Source of the DNA: Vitrella brassicaformis
Lineage: Eukaryota > Sar > Vitrellaceae
Assembly: GCA_001179505.1 (NCBI GenBank)
Contig: CDMY01000445.1
Location: forward strand, 1-64,000
Reading direction: 5' to 3'
DNA: 64,000 nt
The notes under the pieces were generated by a model. That model saw only the letters and a list, made by a program, of their open reading frames with translations. It ran no database searches and was not told the origin of the DNA. This document shows, piece after piece, positions 10,801 through 21,995 of the stretch (the first letter of the stretch is position 1; each line of letters opens with the position of its first letter). The position numbers and the translations under genes are program-made.

Positions 10801-13800
10801 GAGCACTTGCCGCCAGTCGTCATGACCGCTGCAGAGGTAGGTGGGTGGGGCCTGCCGCACAGGCAAACACAAACACAGCTTCCTTGTGTGTCTCACTTGT
10901 CAGGCTCACACCGCTGAAGACTCAGCAGCCGCACAGGCGCTCGACAGTGAGTGAATCAAAAACGGAACAGTCCTGGCAAAGACACTGGCCTGTGTTGTGT
11001 TTCTGTGTGTAGATTTGCGTGTGCAGCTGGCCGAGTTGGAGAAGAGGGCGAAGGAGCGGCTGCAGGCGCAGGGCTTCGCACTCAACGACATACACACCAA
11101 ACGATCACTCACTATACGGTAGGCTCCACATGCACACACACGCGCATCGTCCACCCACCCGGACCTGCCATGGTTGTGTTGCAGCTATGACGGGACGGAC
11201 ACCTACGTCAAGGTGTCCGAGGCGGCCGGCAAGACTTACAAGGACATCAGTGACGACTTCAGAAAGGTGCGGCAAATGGCCGTGCAAGCATAGATACACA
11301 CAGATGTATCTCTCTATGTGTCTGTCTGTGTGCACTTAGTTGTACATCCGTGAATATGGGTTCGAGCTCTCCACTCGGCTGGTGGTGGAGGAGGTGAGAG
11401 TCGATGCCGTCGGCAAGTCGTCAGCAGGCAGGGCACAACTCAAGTGCCAGGGGACTGAGGAAGCGGTCAGTCAGTCACAACACTCACCCACGATGCCTGC
11501 CAGACATTTTGCACAGGCAGGCAAGGAGAATGTGTGGCCTCTCACTCCTCCACTCACTCAGATGTCGAGTCCGGTCGAGAGCTATCCCATATGGTTCGAT
11601 GCCAGTGTGGTGCCGACCAGGGATGGCCTCAAGGTGGAGGAGGAGCAGAAAGGCGCCCTTCTCCTCAGGACACCCATCTACCTTACAGAAAGGTAAGGTA
11701 CTCACACACAGACACCGGCGACGGACAGCGTAAACCCATACATCACTCACATCTATCTGATCTGCATCCATTCATTCATCCGTCAATAATCAATCGATCA
11801 GGTGCATGGCCGGCCAGTCGATCAACGGCCCCGCGCTGCTGTGCGATGCCAACACGACCGTCCTGGTGGAGCCCAACTGCACGGCGACGTTCCTCGAGGA
11901 CGGCTCCGTCGAGATCCTCCTGCACGACGGCGACCAGCCCACACAGACAGATGACGCAGCAACCAACGGGGTGGGCGGAAGCGATGAGGAGGTCATCGGG
12001 CCTGCGGACCCCATCACACTCAGTGTATTCGGACACAGGTACGCCATGGGCAGAGAGGGAGACCAGCCACACCTCACTGCTCTCTGATCGCGTTTGTTTG
12101 TCAGGTTCATGGGCATCGCGGAGCAGATGGGTCACATCCTCTCCCGCACGGCCATATCGGTCAACATCAAGGAGCGCCTCGACTTCTCATGCGCCATCTT
12201 CGGACCAGACGGCTCCCTCGTGGCCAACGCCCCCCACCTCCCTGTGCACCTAGGGGCCATGCAGGAGGCCGTGCGCTATCAGATAGAGCTGCTCGGCAAC
12301 AGCTGGCGGGAGGGCGAGGTCATCCTTTGCAACCACCCGGCGTATGGCGGGTCACACCTGCCCGACCTGACCGTCATCACGCCCGTGTTCCATGAGGGGA
12401 CGAGGGCGGTGTTCTATGTGGCATCGAGGGGCCACCATGCGGACGTGGGCGGCATCACACCCGGCTCCATGCCGCCATTCTCGAAAAGTGAACGAGGGGA
12501 GGGAGGGAGGGAGGGAGGGAGGGAGGACACACAGAGAAATGCTCACCTTGCAGGTGAGAGTCTGTGTGTTGTGGTGTGTTAAGGTATCGGTGAGGAGGGG
12601 GCGGCCATCCGGTCGTTCAAGCTGACGGAGGGGGGAATCTTCCAGCACGATGCTACCGTGGCCCTCTTCGGACACACCATCGACGCCTGGACGGATGAGC
12701 AGAGGAAGGCCTCCACCGCGCAGGCGTGTCAGCACGGTAACATCCCCGCCCAGCCCCCCACCCGTCGGCTGCAGGACAACCTGAGCGACCTGCACGCCCA
12801 GGTAGCGGCCAACCACCGGGGTGTGACCCTAATGGAGGAGCTCATCAAGGAGCACGGCCTGCGGAAGGTCCAGTGCTACATGAAGTACATCCAGGACGCC
12901 AGTGAGGAATCGGTCAAGGAGATGCTCGTGGCCATGTCTCACAAGAACGGCCTGCAGCTCATCGACACCCTCCGGGGCGTCGACTACATGGACGACGGCT
13001 CCGCCATACAGCTAGCCATCACCATCGACCGCACCAAACGCACCGCAACTTTCGACTTTACCGTAAGCGGCAGACAGACACCTCTTCCAAACGAAACCAG
13101 CAAAGAGTCTGTCTGTCTGTCTGTGTGTGTGTGTTCAGGGCACTGGTCCAGAGGTGTACGGCAACCTCAACTGCCCCCGGCCCGTCACGGCGTCTGCCAT
13201 CATCTACTGCCTGCGGTCGATGCTGGACTCAGACATCCCTTTGAACCAAGGCTGCCTCAAACCGGTGCAGATCATCCTGCCGCCCCACTCCCTCGTCAAC
13301 CCTTCTCATGACGCGGCCGTGGTGGCCGGCAATGTGCTGACGTCGCAGCGGATCACCGACATTGTTTTGAGGACTTTCCGGGTGGTGGCCAACTCGTATG
13401 GGTGCATGAACAACTTCACCTTTGGCAACAAGCTGCTGGCATTCTACGAGACCATCGGTGCGGTGCGCGTCTGTGTCTCTGCGAACAAACACAAACCATG
13501 CATGAGAAGGATGTCTGTGGCTGGGTGTGTGTGGATTAGGTGGTGGCAGTGGAGCGGGCCCGGCATGGCACGGCCGCAGCGGCGTCCAGTGCCACATGAC
13601 CAACACACGAATCACTGACGTGGAGGTCGTCGAAAGAAGGTGCCTCTCACCACACCCACATGTGATTGATGTGATGTCATTTCCCTCCTCTCTCTCTGTC
13701 TGTATGCTGTATGCTGTATGCAGGTACCCGGTGCTGCTGCGTCAGTTCAGGCTGCGTGAGGGATCCCAGGGCGTTGGCAAGTATTGCGGCGGTCAGGGCA

Positions 13801-14153
13801 TCATCCGGGAGTTCCAGTTCCTCCTCGACGGCATGGAGGTCAACTGCCTCATGGAAAGGAGAGCACGGCCGCCCCAGGGGCTAGACGGCGGCGGCGATGC
13901 GCTCCCCGGTCTGAATCTGTGGGTGCAGCGGTCCAAGCACGACCGCACCCTGAACCTGGGCGGCAAGAACTCCATCGTTGTGCAGGCGGGCGACCGCGTC
14001 ATCATCGCCACACCAGGCGGGGGCGGGTACGGCGCCCCAGATGACACTCGTGACGTCTCTGGCAAGAAGGATGGGTCACCGGTGGCTGCCCACCCACCCA
14101 CGCTTGGGACGGGGTCGGTCAATGCGTTCTGGAGGGCAGCTCATGAGAGCTAG
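7831..14153 (+). CDS. OPLAH: 5-oxoprolinase (ATP-hydrolysing), HyuA-HyuB fusion, about 26 exons
   Basis: The enzyme opens 5-oxo-L-proline to glutamate with ATP in the gamma-glutamyl cycle; cytosolic in known eukaryotes. The spliced protein (about 1,300 residues) covers the whole family. HyuA begins [15 protein letters not shown], then [50 protein letters not shown] and [33 protein letters not shown] follows, then HyuB with [42 protein letters not shown] and a C-terminal GGGGYGAP. Exons checked in frame include 7831-7983, 8099-8274, 8379-8532, 8796-8926, 9031-9175, 9256-9349, 9422-9576, 9681-9874, 9943-10069, 10156-10189, 10288-10319, 10413-10492, 10603-10688, 10781-10836, 10904-10946, 11013-11118, 11185-11266, 12105-12487, 12584-13062, 13139-13457, 13540-13639 and 13724-14153. 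The intron after 9576 has a GC donor. Exon limits between 11340 and 11700 are less certain. Confidence 0.95.
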
Positions 14154-14662
14154 ACCAGGGATGGATGGGGAGTGGATGTGTGATGCTCGTGGTTGTGCTG
14201 AGCATGCAACTTTCTCCTGCGGAGAGGGTTTGTTTGTTTGTTTGTTTGTGCACAGGAGGGAAGCCGATAAGGCTTGTCCGTCTTGCCGTACGTGTCGTGT
14301 CGTGTCGTGTCGATCTAAGTCTGTGAACGTGTCTGTAGCCATAAGCCCAAGATTGATTGACGTGGATTCATGTGATGTATACGAGGGAGGACCCTTTTTC
14401 CTCATTGATTCATGTGGTCACCGATTCAGTGCATGTCGACAAACAAATGCAGTCCACTCTCCATCTGGCCACACACGCACACACGCACACATGCGTACAG
14501 GCGCAAATAGCATAAAGCATGCAACACACATACAGATATAAAGCTGTCTCTCTCCGAAGCCATCAATCAAAACTGGTCGGTCCGAAAATTGCTGTGACCG
14601 CGTAAACGCATGCAGCGTCACACACACGTGGAGGGAGAACGAGACAAAGCCTTCTGCATCAC
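14154..14662. other. Tail-to-tail intergenic spacer
   Basis: This 509 bp spacer between the 5-oxoprolinase and MtnA stop codons carries short runs such as (GTTT)n near 14230 and (GTGTC)n near 14300. No gene is visible. Confidence 0.6.
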
Positions 14663-16677
14663 TTAGCCGACAGCTTCTGCTGTATGGCCAGTAGGCTCTT
14701 CTGTCGGTTGTCCTTCTCTCGCTGGAGAGCCTTCTCTTTGGCCTCCTTGAGATTGGCACCGAACGGGGGCTTCAGGGTGCCCTCCTGCACACACACAGGC
14801 AGAGGCACACACGAAGGGACATACATGCGTAGTCGAAGCGGACTCTCTCTGTTGCTGTTGACCTCAGTGATGATGCCCGTGAGGAAACGGGCGGGCGTGA
14901 CATCTGAACAGCATGCAACGTGGGATCATTGTGTGTGTCCTTCCCTGTCTTGCATCCCCGCCTGAGAGCCTCACCGAAAGCAGGGTTGAACACCTGTGTC
15001 CCATCAGGGGCGATCGACGCACCGCCACTCACCTGCACGAAGCAACAACCCGACAGAAGCGGCCAAGGCCATGCATGTCACCGGTGTACCATGTTGTTCT
15101 GTCTGTCTATCAGGTTGGGACACATACACGGAGTCACATACACGGAGTATTTCGTCGGAGCTCCTCTCCTCGATGACGATGTCTTGGCCTGTCGGTATGG
15201 TGAGGTCGATGGTGGAGGTCGGCACACACGCGTACACCGGGATGCCGTGTGCATGCGCCGCCATCGCCAGATTGAACGTCCCTGCGTACAGTACACCCAC
15301 ACGTCCACACACACCACCCCCATGTTCTTGCTTTGCTCCCTCAATGTAATGTGCTGCCAGGCTGCCATATATGTGTAGGTAGTTACCGATTTTGTTAGCG
15401 ACGTCTCCATTGGCGGCCACCCTGTCGGCACCGAAGACGACGGCATCGACCTTGCCCTGGTACATGAGGAGGCCGCTCGCACCATCCACGATCAGGTGGT
15501 GGGGGATCCTGCTCTCACGCAACTCCCAGCATGTCAACTTGGCCCCCTGCACACATTTACAAATAAGAGAGATATATATGCACTCCCTCAAAAGAGGCAG
15601 GCGTGTGATGTGACTGATGCGAGTGGAGTCCACCTGCAGCCGCGGCCTGGTCTCGTCCACATACACATGGAGGTTCTTGCCGGCCTGGCTGAGGCTGAAG
15701 ATCACACCGAGGGCGGTGCCGTGGCCTGCCGTCGCCAGAGCGCCCGTGTTGCAGTGGTGGATCAGATTCAGCCGCTCAGCAGGCCCGTTGGTGGCGGTCG
15801 CGCCCTCTGTCTTGGCCGCCTTGGACGCCCGCATGGGTGCGACATCCTGGTCGATGGTGGCGACGCCGTGAGAGCCGAGCCTCTTGTTGTTCTCGACGTC
15901 CTCGTTGAAGATGCGCTGCGCCTCATCCACAATGCACTCGCTGATCAGTGCCGCACTTGCATCCTCACGACTGAGCAGCGGAAGGGCATACACACATATA
16001 CTAGGTGGCATGCGTCGGCGTGCCTGTCTGTCTGTATCCTTACATGTTGAGGATGGTGTCGACGACCTCGACGATACGGGCGGTGGCGTACATCAGATTG
16101 ACCGCCGTGGGGCGAGCCTCGTCCATCGCTGACACATACACACACACCAAGCGAAGCCATCCGTCCCTTGCCGTGCCGTGTCTGCATGCTACCTCTCACC
16201 CTTCTTGGTGTCTTGCAGTTTGTCTTTGAGTGTACTGCCGCTGACTGATGGCTCCTCCTTGGCAATCAAAAGACACTCGAGAGCCATTCCTGACGGCAAC
16301 AGCCACGGCAGGTCGGTGACAATGCACTGCCATCAGTGTCTGTGTGCCTACCGTATGCGGCAGCGCAACCGATGGCAGGCGCGCCGCGGACCTTCATCGA
16401 ACGAATCGACTCGGCCACCTGCAGCACACCACGCAGAGGTGGATGCACACACATGGATGAACAATCAATCTCACCTCCTTTGCATTGTGGAGATCCACGT
16501 AGGAGACCGATGCCGGCAGATCACTCTGGTCCAGCAGCTGCAGACGCGCACTGTCGCCCTGCCCCACACACGCAACACACGGTGTGAGATCTGCGTCAGT
16601 TGATCTGCCATCGTCTATGACTCACCTTTTGGATCCATTTCATCGTGAACACCTCATCCTCTCCTTTGCCGTTCATC
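14663..16677 (-). CDS. mtnA: Methylthioribose-1-phosphate isomerase (MtnA), multi-exon
   Basis: The enzyme converts methylthioribose-1-phosphate to methylthioribulose-1-phosphate in the methionine salvage pathway; it belongs to the eIF2B-alpha-like family. The minus-strand exons give [15 protein letters not shown] near 16380, [17 protein letters not shown] (catalytic Cys) near 15720, [16 protein letters not shown] (catalytic Asp) near 15410, [14 protein letters not shown] near 15220, and [18 protein letters not shown] near 14880-14990. The stop is TAA at 14663. The chosen ATG at 16677 ([17 protein letters not shown]) gives a normal start for the family; it lies 84 bp from the divergent TruA-like ATG. 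The C-terminus ends in a charged helix ([20 protein letters not shown]). Confidence 0.92.
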
Positions 16678-16761
16678 GTTGGGGATGGAGAAGGGAGGAT
16701 GCCGCGGGTTTGCTTGAGCTCGCAGCTAAGCTTGCAGATCTCCTGACGGATGCATTGAACA
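16678..16761. promoter_or_regulatory. Short divergent spacer (MtnA / TruA-like) with TGAGCTCGCA motif
   Basis: Only 84 bp separate the two proposed start codons. TGAGCTCGCA lies at 16715-16724 and is followed by TAAGCTTGCAGATC (16727-16740), which echoes TAAGCTCGCAGAT in the CCCH/acylphosphatase-like spacer. I read it as a bidirectional promoter; the motif's role is inference from recurrence. Confidence 0.45.
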
Positions 16762-17371
16762 ATGAATGAGCCTGATCTACTCGGATCATCAGATCCATCC
16801 ACACCGGAAGAATGTGGCGATCTGGCCCATGCGCAGCTTCGGTATTGTCGATTGTGCGTGACGGCCACCTTTCTCCTCACCGTCTGCTGCATTCCGCACC
16901 GCCTGGAGGCCTTTCGAGCAGCGCCCCACCCCAATGATCCTTCTTCCTCTCTGCAGCCCTTCAGAAGACACGCTGCTCCATTTCAAAGGCATCGCCATCA
17001 TTGTGACCTGTCAGCGGCGCCTGTCGACGTCGATGTGGTTGAGGAGAAAGCACCACCACCTGGGGAGGTGCCGTCTTACTACTATGTGTCTACTGATGCG
17101 GCTGATCTGACTGATGTGGAGTGGTGCGAGAGGCGGCGGCGGTCTGCAATGGACGAGGGGCGGGTGGAGTTCAGCTCGCCGGCCGAGCACATTGCCTTCG
17201 GCCGGATGGTGGGGTACCTGGTGTGGGTGACCTATGACGGCCGGCAGTTTGAGAGCTTCGACGACTCGCCGACCGACAGCGCCATCAAGGCCTACCTCGT
17301 CAACATACTTGACGATGAACTGAGGCTCAGACCGAAATCCGGTGGGCGGCCGATCATAAGCAGCACACACA

Positions 17372-17412
<41 letters not shown>

Positions 17413-18728
17413 GCCATCATTCTTCTCTTGTTGTCTGTGACAACTCATTGATTTGCAGCTTTGCAGCACTGTGTGCGGACAGATGCCGGCATGAGCGCGT
17501 TGGAGAACGTCTTTCTGTTTGACTCCAACTGCCGGCCGGATATCGAGTCGATCGTCAGGCGGTTCAACCTCAAGGGCTCAGGCGTCAAAATCACCAAAAT
17601 GATCAAGGTGGGCGGGGAGGGAGGACACACTCGTGAGGACCATTGCGATGCCTTGGTGTGTATGGGTGTGCGTCTGACCTGCAGGTGTTGGATCATTTGT
17701 ATTTGCATGAGCTGCTGGACTCATGTGAGTTCTTCGTCCGCATTCCTTTCGAGGACCCGCAGCTCGTCACCAAGAACAAGTACATACACAATACACGCAC
17801 ACGCGTCCACACGGCCGACTCCACCTCTTTCCTCTCTCACTTTTCTGGCCAGAAACGAGATCAGCAACGCCTGCGCTAAGTTCACAGGCACCATTGATTT
17901 CGCCGACTACACGAGCGCCAAGGCCAGCAGCACCACACGCACGGTGGCAGTGCAGTACGACGAGGCGACGGGCGGCCTGCGGTTCATCTGTGAGGGTCAG
18001 GACTTCCTGCCCGACCAGGTGGCCATGATGGCTGCCGAGATCCTCAGCGGCAGCAAGGACACGCCATTGCCCCCACAACTCATCACACTGAGGTGAGGCC
18101 GGCTGCCTGGCTGGGGCAGGGACGGCACATGGATGCAGTGTGTGATCTATGGTGTGTCTGTGGTTGGTTCAGGTCAGTGTCGTTGAATTCCAATCGTCTG
18201 CAGAATGTGGCCTATCGGGACGTCAAGGAACCGTTGCCAGGTGAGGGAGGCAAAAGGAGCCCTCACCGAAGGACACAGAAGACGCCACGCCTCCCTTGTA
18301 TGTTCGTGATTGCAGCTGAACTGTCTGAGGCCAAGCAGGAGAGGTGCGGCGATGTCCTGGTCCTCTCACTCAACGACGCCCAGTACGACAGAATGAAAGG
18401 TATACACACAAACGACACCTGCCTGCCCCCAACACACACGCAGATGTGTGCCTCTACGTCTTCGCAAACAGAGAACGAGGGAGCCCTTGAGGTGCAGGTG
18501 CGCACCAGCATCGGCAAGGTGGCCTACCTGAGGGGGTGGAAGGAGACACGGCCCGACGGCAAGGCGCTGGCCAAGGTGTTGAGGCGAGAGGACCGCAAGC
18601 GGAAGGGTCTGCCTGACGAGGAGGCCGAGGCCGCCATGGAGGACCCCCAGTACAAGAGCAGTGCAGAAAAGAGGAAGGAAGCTGAGGCACTGCTCGACAG
18701 ACTCAGGCAGATCAGGGGCAGCTCGTGA
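16762..18728 (+). CDS. TruA-like tRNA pseudouridine synthase with a signal-like N-terminus
   Basis: Exons 16762-17341, 17459-17607, 17685-17779, 17853-18092, 18173-18240, 18316-18399 and 18472-18728 join in frame to about 490 residues. VWVTYDGRQFESF and CVRTDAGMSALENVFLF correspond to the YDGT-F and RTDAGV blocks of TruA-type synthases; the Asp of RTDAG is the expected catalytic residue. Later parts are diverged, and the C-terminus is a charged helix-rich extension (EDRKRKGLPDEEAEAAM). TruA enzymes make pseudouridine at positions 38-40 of tRNA. The N-terminus has a hydrophobic run (LCVTATFLLTVCC) about 30 residues in, then an Arg/His/Ser/Pro-rich segment. This could be a signal plus transit peptide for a complex plastid. 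The gene is divergent from MtnA. The exact substrate position and location are not certain. Confidence 0.7.
17364..17408. repeat. (CA)n microsatellite inside an intron
   Basis: About 45 bp of near-perfect CA repeat lie within the first intron of the TruA-like gene. Confidence 0.9.
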
Positions 18729-21700
18729 CTGACATACAGAAATGTATGTACCATGGTGTGTGGTTGCCGCTGCGACTGCTTGAATGGTGTTGACGCAGCG
18801 GCTATTAAGCGTCATGTTGAATGGCGACGGAAAACACGCAGGTGTTCGTTGGAAGCATATGACGTGTTACTGCCCGCCACAACCGTCAGTCGACGCCTGT
18901 GGACGATTGGCAGCTCAAGATCCATTCAGGCAGCAGCTTGGGGGAAGCGGCCCTGTACACGTGAGTAAATTTGGGAGGCGACGAACACTAGAGAGGCGTT
19001 TCCCGCAGCATGCACGCGACGATGAGTTCATCCCACACCAGAGTCAGTACGCGGTCGGCAAAAATACAGACAGACAGACAGACAGCCACGTTAAGGTGTT
19101 CTCAGTTGTCGTGTCTAAGTGCACCTGGAGATCTTTGCAGGTCAAGCAATCAAGGCAGGCAGGCAGGCCAACGACAGCAACCAGACTAGGAAGGGCCTAT
19201 GGCTGCAAGAACGCATGCACCACGTCTGCGGGCACTGGCTGATCTCTGGCTATGCTATGCAGACGCGAGCGTGTCCATGGGTGTTCGTGGGTGCGAGCAG
19301 ATGTCGGTCGCTCGGTCAAAACCCGACTGGCTGCTCACACGTTCAGTCAGTCACTTGCATGCAGGATCGGCCTATGCGGATGCACTCGGCCTACCACCAG
19401 CATATCCATCGACTATCACACATCACCCTCCAACTCCCACCCTCTCTCTGTTCTGTGTCTCTCTTTCTCTCTTTGACACGCGTGCACGTGTATATAAACA
19501 AAAACGGACAGATAGGTACGTACGGACATACATGCAAGCAAACATGTATGCACCCACCCACCCACCCGGTACCAACTCACGCACACAGATACGCACCAAG
19601 ACATACATCCCGACGCGACACGACCGACACGACAGACAGTTCCGCGCACACGAGCGAACGAGCAGCGCCTTCATTCACACACGCGGTATACGTTGGCACG
19701 CATCAAGAAGAAAAAAGGAATTGGTGCGTGCGTCATCAGCTGTGTGTGAAAGATACGGCATCACTCGATCGTCGGAAAAGGCATGGCACACCACAAGCAG
19801 GCACGCAGGCAGGCAGGGAGACAGACAGACAGATAGGGAGCCAGCCAGCCATGCCGGGCGCAAAACTCCTTTCCTTCAATTATACGATTGTGTGCATAGT
19901 TACGGTGGGCTGGCTGGCACGCTACCAGCGACAAATACCCTTCCCCTCGCTCATTCATTCAGACAGACAGCCGACCGAGCAAGCAGAAGGGCGAATTGCG
20001 ATCGGTCGTTGTGCACGTATGTACGTAAGCATCTGTGAATGTGTTGTCAAGATATACATCCGTACGCATTGGTGGGCAAAGACACTGACGGACATAAGAT
20101 GGGATGTTGCGTTTGTACGTCGTGTGCGTATGTACGGCACATAAACAAGCCCTGGCCATGCATATGCATGCCTGTATGCATATTCACGCAGATGGATAGA
20201 TATACAGAGGGGAACTAGGTGCGGGTGCGACTGGACTCCCTCTCCCCTCCATCCCTCGCCCCTACCTGAAAAAGAGAGGCGTGAATGAGTGGTGGGTAGC
20301 TGGTGCGATCGACAGTCCCTACCTGATTGATGTATGACACGAATGCACCTTCATGCACTTACATCGACTCACTCACTCAGTCACTGGCACTCACTCCTGC
20401 CTACATACGCGTGTACGTATGTACGTATGTTTGTACGTATGTACGCATGTATCTGTACAAACACATATATATATATATAGCATAGCGTATACATAGCCAG
20501 TAGGACCAATTGGGGGCACGGGAGTTGTGAGAAGTGAGAGGTGTGTGTGTGGAGGGGGGACGGGACGGGACGACGAGCGAAAGTGAGACAAAAATGATTG
20601 AGCGGCTTGGACGGGGGAGCCAGGCTCGCCCGTAATTGGCATCCATCCATCCACACGCACATCATCCATCGACTAAAATCACAGCACACCACACGTCACA
20701 TCATATGATGGCACCAACTACGGACACGGCACGACACGACAGGGACACGCAGGTAGGCATGCAAAGAAAGAAAGAAATAGTAGGCATCTTCGTTGGTTCG
20801 TTCGTTCGTGTTGGTGCAATCACTCAATCACGTATTTCACACATTCGCACATTCATTCACTCATTCATTCACTAGGGGCACATTTTAGGCCAGCAGAGCT
20901 GCCAGGCTTGCACTCACGCAGCCATGCAGGCAGGCAGGCATCACACACGCACACAGAAGAATGAACACATTCACTACAGCCACACATACACGACACGAGA
21001 CATGAATTCACACGAATCAACAACATCCATTCGTCGATGGGGAGGTTAGTGGGAGCCCCTCTCTGTGTGCTTCTGCCTTGAAAATAGGCACGATTAGAGT
21101 AGGTAGGTACCCAACCGGCCGGCCACGCACTCACTCACACCCTCACAAACACACGCACGAATGCACGCACTCTATCAAACAACAAGGAGAGGGACAAAAC
21201 ACTTGATACAGATAGACAGACAGGCGGCAGGCAGTCAGACGCACAGCACGGCAAAGTCAAGCCGGGCCAGCCAACACTCATCTGTCTGTCTGTCGCCTCT
21301 GTCTTTCCTTCAGTGCACGCACTACTGCATGCACCAAAAAATACCTCAATTCGTCGCACACACGTACGTGAGTACGCGTGCACGGTTTCTTCTTCGCTGT
21401 GCCCTCATCCATCCATCCATCCATCCATCATCTTCAAAAAGGAGTCACCCCTTTCTCTGTCTACGCATCTCGGCAACCGTCAGTCACCATCCATCCCATC
21501 AGGCACCACCACATCAGCCAGCGGATGCACTGACGGGAACGCATGTGTGGAACATGCATTACAAGAAGCCGTTCACATCCGTCAATCGATCTATCGATCG
21601 TATGTATTGTATGTTTCTATGTGTATTAGATAGTTGTATCATTATATATATATACGCGCCCCAACCCTTCACCCGCACTCTCCCACCCAGCCCCACCGCC

Positions 21701-21995
21701 CCCCCCTTTCCTCCCCAATCAATGGTACACCAACACGAATACTGATCCATCCATCGGTTGATCGAGCGGTACATACAGCCTTACACAGCTGGTGAGCACT
21801 CAATTGACATCAATATAGCGATGATGAGAGAGATACGATACACACACTACAGACACACGCCACACGCTCTCACGCACACATTGACTAGGGACACCTAAAC
21901 ATTTACATACGCATTCACACACTCACCCATGGTGCACACGATTACATAATACCCCACGCTACGCCACGCCCGCCACGCCCCCCTGTCCGTGTCTC
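18729..21995. other. Gene-poor, microsatellite-rich region (3.3 kb)
   Basis: This region lies between convergent genes. It holds many short degenerate tetranucleotide runs: CAGA/GACA (near 19065 and 19820), GGCA (19155, 19800), CATC (20640, 21410), ACGT/GTAC-rich stretches (20400-20450) and AT repeats (20467, 21642). Open frames of up to about 340 codons run through it but have biased low-complexity composition and no family features. I find no convincing coding exon, tRNA, snRNA or rRNA. It may hold long 3' UTRs or a non-coding transcript. Confidence 0.5.

Noticed and set aside
11351-11361. GGTTCGAGCTC resembling a tRNA B-box
   Set aside because: It lies in a conserved coding exon of 5-oxoprolinase (YGFELSTRL) and lacks a matching A-box and cloverleaf.
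19119-20144. Open frame of 341 codons in the gene-poor block
   Set aside because: Composition follows the microsatellites, overlapping frames are equally open, and no domain or splice logic is visible.
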